35,167 nt of DNA from an uncultured Lachnospiraceae bacterium (GTDB lineage Bacteria > Bacillota > Clostridia > Lachnospirales > Lachnospiraceae), in contig CANOCU010000038.1 of assembly GCA_947564645.1 (NCBI GenBank), forward strand, positions 1 to 35,167, given 5' to 3'. The position numbers and the translations under genes are program-made. How positions within the stretch are numbered: position 1 is the first letter of the stretch; every line of letters starts with the position of its first letter. The notes beneath the pieces were generated by a model, which worked only from the letters and a program-made list of their open reading frames with translations, searched no databases and was not told where the DNA came from. Below, piece after piece: positions 32,168 through 35,167 of the stretch.

Positions 32168-32830
32168 ATGACGATACTATCAACCAAAAACTTAAGAAAA
32201 ATATACGGCGCGGGGGAAAATGAGGTGCGCGCCCTGGACGGCGTGGATCTTAAAGTGGATAAAGGGGAGTTCGTGGCCGTGGTGGGGACGTCGGGCAGCG
32301 GCAAGAGCACCCTGCTTCACATGCTGGGCGGACTGGACCGGCCCACGTCGGGGACGGTGGCTGTGGACGGCAAGGATATTTTTACTTTAAAAGACGAGGC
32401 GCTTACGATCTTCCGTCGTCGGAAGATCGGGTTCGTGTTTCAGAATTATAATCTGGTGCCGGTGCTCAATGTGTATGAGAATATTGTGCTTCCGGTACAG
32501 CTGGACGGCAACGAGCCGGACGGAACCTATATCGATATCATAATCGATATGCTAGGATTGTCGGCGAAACTTACGAACCTGCCGAATAACCTGTCCGGCG
32601 GGCAGCAGCAGAGAGTGGCGATCGCCCGTGCGCTGGCGGCGAAACCGGCCATCATACTGGCGGACGAACCGACCGGCAATCTGGATTCCAGGACCAGTCA
32701 GGATGTGCTCGGCCTGTTGAAGGTCAGCAGCCAGAAGCTTGCCCAGACGATCGTTATGATCACGCACAATGAGGAGATCGCGCAGCTTGCGGACCGTATT
32801 ATCCGTATCGAAGACGGAAGAATCGTATAG
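32168..32830 (+). CDS. ABC transporter ATP-binding protein (MacB/BceA type)
   Basis: 220 residues. Walker A is GTSGSGKST, signature LSGGQQQR, Walker B ILADEPTGNLD and the H-loop MITHNEE. The ADEPTGNLD sequence is typical of the MacB/LolD/BceA group that works with FtsX-like permeases. The ATG at 32168 follows GGAGG. An in-frame extension to 32063 would start in the leader and is not supported by a ribosome-binding site. The permease begins 42 nt after its stop. Confidence 0.92.
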   Translation: MTILSTKNLRKIYGAGENEVRALDGVDLKVDKGEFVAVVGTSGSGKSTLLHMLGGLDRPTSGTVAVDGKDIFTLKDEALTIFRRRKIGFVFQNYNLVPVLNVYENIVLPVQLDGNEPDGTYIDIIIDMLGLSAKLTNLPNNLSGGQQQRVAIARALAAKPAIILADEPTGNLDSRTSQDVLGLLKVSSQKLAQTIVMITHNEEIAQLADRIIRIEDGRIV

Positions 32831-32872
32831 AAAGAACGGATAACAGGTTGAAAAATCATGTGGAGGTAAATT

Positions 32873-35167
32873 ATGAGAGTGGCAAACAGGAAATGTATCC
32901 GCAGGCTCAGCATGGCGCATATGAGATCCGTGCGAAACAGAAATTTGATCACGATCCTGGCGATCGTACTGACGACGGTATTATTTACGGCGCTTTTTAC
33001 CGCAGGAATTTCTCTGAAGGAAGGGTTCGAGCAGGCCAACTTCCGGCAGGCGGGAGGTTATAACCACGCGGTGTTCAAGAACATCACGCAGGAACAGTTC
33101 GACGATTTGAAGGAGGACCCGCTGATTAAGGAGTACGGCGACAGGCTGTATGTGGGGATGCCGATGGAAGCGCCTTTTCACAAGAATCATGTGGAGGTGA
33201 ATTATTACGATGAAAATTCGGCGAAATGGTCATTCTGTACGCCGGTCGAAGGGCGTCTGCCTGAGGAGGGCACGAACGAGGCGGCCACGGACACGACAGT
33301 GTTAAAGCTGCTGGGTGTGGAGCCGGTGATCGGCAATTCCTTTACGATGACCTTCGATGTGGACGGCACCCTGACGACGGAGACTTTCACGCTGAGCGGC
33401 TACTGGGAATATGATAGGGCAGTGGCGGCAAATAACGTGGTGATTCCCAGAACCCGGGCGGAAGCGATCTTCGAGAAGCTGGGTACGGAGGGTAAAAACG
33501 GGATGTGCACTTACCATACGATGAATCTTATGTTTGAGAACGCATTCCGGATCCAGGAGAACCTGCAGGAGATTCTGGATAGGCACGGGTATCGGGACGA
33601 TAAGCCGGGAGCGGAGAATTATATCGCGACAGGCGTCAACTGGGGGTATGTTACCGCCCAGATGGGGGAAACCATGGATCCCGGTATGATGCTGGCTCTT
33701 GCGGCGGCCCTGCTTTTGATCATGTTCACGGGTTATCTGATCATTAACAATATTTTCCGCATCGCGGTGTCAAATGACGTGCGCTTCTACGGCCTGCTTA
33801 AGACCATCGGCACCACGGGGCGGCAGATCAAGCGGATCATTGCACTGCAGGCGGCTGTTCTTTCCGCGATCGGTATCCCGGTGGGCGCTACGGCCGGATA
33901 TGTGCTGGGCCTGGCGATCACCCGCATTACGGCGGTTAACATGGACGGCATCGCAATGGTCAGCTCCATTGATCCGCTGATTTTTATCGGGGCGGCGGCC
34001 TTCTCGCTGATCACGGTATTCTTATCCTGTGGGAAACCGCGCAGAATGGCGGCGAAGGTGTCACCCATAGAGGCGCTGCGGTATACGGAAGGGTATCAGA
34101 GCAGGAAGAAACAGAAGAAAAGCAGGACGGGGGCATCCGTCCCGAAGATGGCCTGGGCGAACCTTGGCAGGAACAAAAGCAAGACCGTGATCAGCGTGAT
34201 CTCCATGTCATTGGCGATTGTGATCCTGGATATGACCCATGTGTTTACGGGCGGGTTTGATATGGATAAATATCTGCGCGACGTGACGCAGGACTTTCTG
34301 CTGGCGGAGGCTTCTCATTTTCAGGTAAGCCAGAAATGGATGAACAGGAAAGCCGGAGAAGAGGCGGCGGTATCGGAGGAGGCGATCGCGGCGATCGAAC
34401 GGCAGGGAGGCATTACCGGCGGCAGGGCTTACGGTACGGTGTCTTATGTGGACGAACTGGTCACGGAAGAGAGAGCCAGGGAAATGTATGGAAACTGGCG
34501 GAAGGGATCGCTTTCCGGGGAGGACCTTGACTATATGGTCGATCATCTCCTGGAGCATGTGGGGGACAAACGTGCCCTGGAGACCAGACTGTATGGCATG
34601 GAAGATTTCCTGCTTGATAAGCTGGTGGTCATAGACGGCGACTTAAGCAGGCTGAAGGAGGGCGGCAATTACGTGGCCGCGGTGTATGACACGGATGATT
34701 ATCACAATCTCTATGAGGACTGGCACTGGGCGAAGGTGGGGGATCAGGTTACGCTGCGGTATGTGGATGCATATGAATATTATAACCCGCAGACGGGAGA
34801 GGTCTATCCGGAGAATGCGAGTCTGGGCAGTCTCCTGTGGGCACAGCGTGCGAAGACGTATCGGGAGGAAACGTATGAGGTAGTCGCCACCGTGGTCGTG
34901 CCGAATACACTGACATACCGCTTTTACGGGGATGACGAATATGTGATGAACGCGGATACCTTCAAGGAGCATACAGGAACGGATGCGGTTTTGTATTATG
35001 CTTTCGACTGCGCAGACGAAGTGACGGAGGCCATGGAGCAGTACCTGAGAGAATACACGCAAGGGGAGGGGGAAGGATCTTTCTATGATTATGAGAGCAA
35101 GACGACCCGTGCGCAGGAGTTCTATGAGTTAAAGAACATGTTCCTGTTTGTCGGAACGGCGGTCAGT
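32873..35167 (+). CDS. FtsX-like ABC permease, 3' end missing
   Basis: At least 765 residues; the frame runs off the window with no stop. The ATG at 32873 follows GGAGG. One membrane segment lies at about 24-44, followed by a large extracellular domain. Three more segments follow from about 283 to 395, the first FtsX domain. A second repeat starts at about 440 (SKTVISVISMSLAIVIL), with another extracellular domain, and the last residues (MFLFVGTAVS) enter the next membrane segment. Two FtsX domains fit BceB/YtrF-type permeases that remove or sense peptide antibiotics or export other compounds. The substrate is not known. Partner of the ATPase just upstream. Confidence 0.9.
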   Translation, partial: MRVANRKCIRRLSMAHMRSVRNRNLITILAIVLTTVLFTALFTAGISLKEGFEQANFRQAGGYNHAVFKNITQEQFDDLKEDPLIKEYGDRLYVGMPMEAPFHKNHVEVNYYDENSAKWSFCTPVEGRLPEEGTNEAATDTTVLKLLGVEPVIGNSFTMTFDVDGTLTTETFTLSGYWEYDRAVAANNVVIPRTRAEAIFEKLGTEGKNGMCTYHTMNLMFENAFRIQENLQEILDRHGYRDDKPGAENYIATGVNWGYVTAQMGETMDPGMMLALAAALLLIMFTGYLIINNIFRIAVSNDVRFYGLLKTIGTTGRQIKRIIALQAAVLSAIGIPVGATAGYVLGLAITRITAVNMDGIAMVSSIDPLIFIGAAAFSLITVFLSCGKPRRMAAKVSPIEALRYTEGYQSRKKQKKSRTGASVPKMAWANLGRNKSKTVISVISMSLAIVILDMTHVFTGGFDMDKYLRDVTQDFLLAEASHFQVSQKWMNRKAGEEAAVSEEAIAAIERQGGITGGRAYGTVSYVDELVTEERAREMYGNWRKGSLSGEDLDYMVDHLLEHVGDKRALETRLYGMEDFLLDKLVVIDGDLSRLKEGGNYVAAVYDTDDYHNLYEDWHWAKVGDQVTLRYVDAYEYYNPQTGEVYPENASLGSLLWAQRAKTYREETYEVVATVVVPNTLTYRFYGDDEYVMNADTFKEHTGTDAVLYYAFDCADEVTEAMEQYLREYTQGEGEGSFYDYESKTTRAQEFYELKNMFLFVGTAVS

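Noticed and set aside
31869-32183. Minus-strand frame of 104 codons over the ABC leader
   Set aside because: It spans the large hairpin and has no ribosome-binding site; the leader structure is the better explanation, though conservation of the peptide could be checked.
32017-32223. Plus-strand leader frame overlapping the ABC ATPase start
   Set aside because: It begins at a TTG inside the hairpin loop and has no ribosome-binding site; no leader-peptide signature was seen.
1-35167. tRNA, rRNA or CRISPR array
   Set aside because: No cloverleaf with a TTC-containing T-loop, no rRNA-like stretch and no regularly spaced repeats were recognised on reading.

Overview
The window looks like a chromosomal segment of a gut-type member of the Lachnospiraceae (Clostridia). 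The evidence is strong AGGAGG ribosome-binding sites, Gram-positive-type promoters and intrinsic terminators, moderate GC with AT-rich accessory patches, and families typical of that group: GH2 glycosidases, AAA-ATPase/PD-(D/E)XK proteins, Rpn-type nuclease-transposases, BlaI/M56 pairs, and FtsX-type ABC transporters with two-component systems. This is inference from gene families. No rRNA, tRNA or CRISPR array was seen.

Layout. (1) 1-7460, plus strand: a 5'-truncated GH2 glycosidase, an AAA-ATPase/PD-(D/E)XK gene interrupted by one in-frame TAG, and a full-length LacZ-type beta-galactosidase. (2) 7531-12475, minus strand: an AlbA_2/RecG-like ATP-binding protein with its own promoter, then an operon moxR - DUF58 - DUF4129-like membrane protein. 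(3) 12500-18700: an accessory, partly decayed stretch. It holds a metallophosphoesterase with an internal deletion, an Rpn-type nuclease/transposase with a structured leader, an AEC transporter, a damaged LysR regulator, an SGNH hydrolase, a DUF4143 remnant, and several fold-back or dispersed repeats. (4) 18709-21946: a BlaI-type repressor translationally coupled to an M56-M23 fusion protease, behind a promoter buried in a perfect 23-bp inverted repeat. (5) 21999-26754: a D-2-hydroxyacid dehydrogenase (minus), a degenerate EAL-HDOD protein, adenosylhomocysteinase and a heptad-repeat coiled-coil protein. (6) 26965-35167: an ABC exporter, a response regulator, a gene fragment, a histidine kinase, a minus-strand antitoxin/PIN-toxin pair, a terminator-bearing leader, and an ABC ATPase with a partial FtsX-type permease.

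How the genes work together. The GH2 enzymes would release sugars from beta-linked glycans. BlaI would repress its own operon until the M56 protease inactivates it, and the attached M23 domain suggests a role in cell-wall sensing or remodelling. The response regulator and kinase would normally control the FtsX-type ABC transporter in a peptide-antibiotic response; here a toxin-antitoxin module lies between them.

Most unusual items: two copies of a 54-nt hairpin element (12502-12555 and 30890-30943), three gap-free copies of a 40-nt intergenic motif (16755, 24567, 26837), a 176-nt element with 14-bp terminal inverted repeats (16852-17027), the promoter-in-terminator dyad at 18709-18774, and the attenuator-like leader at 31982-32064. 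At least five genes are broken or fragmentary, so this region appears to be eroding or exchanging sequence.
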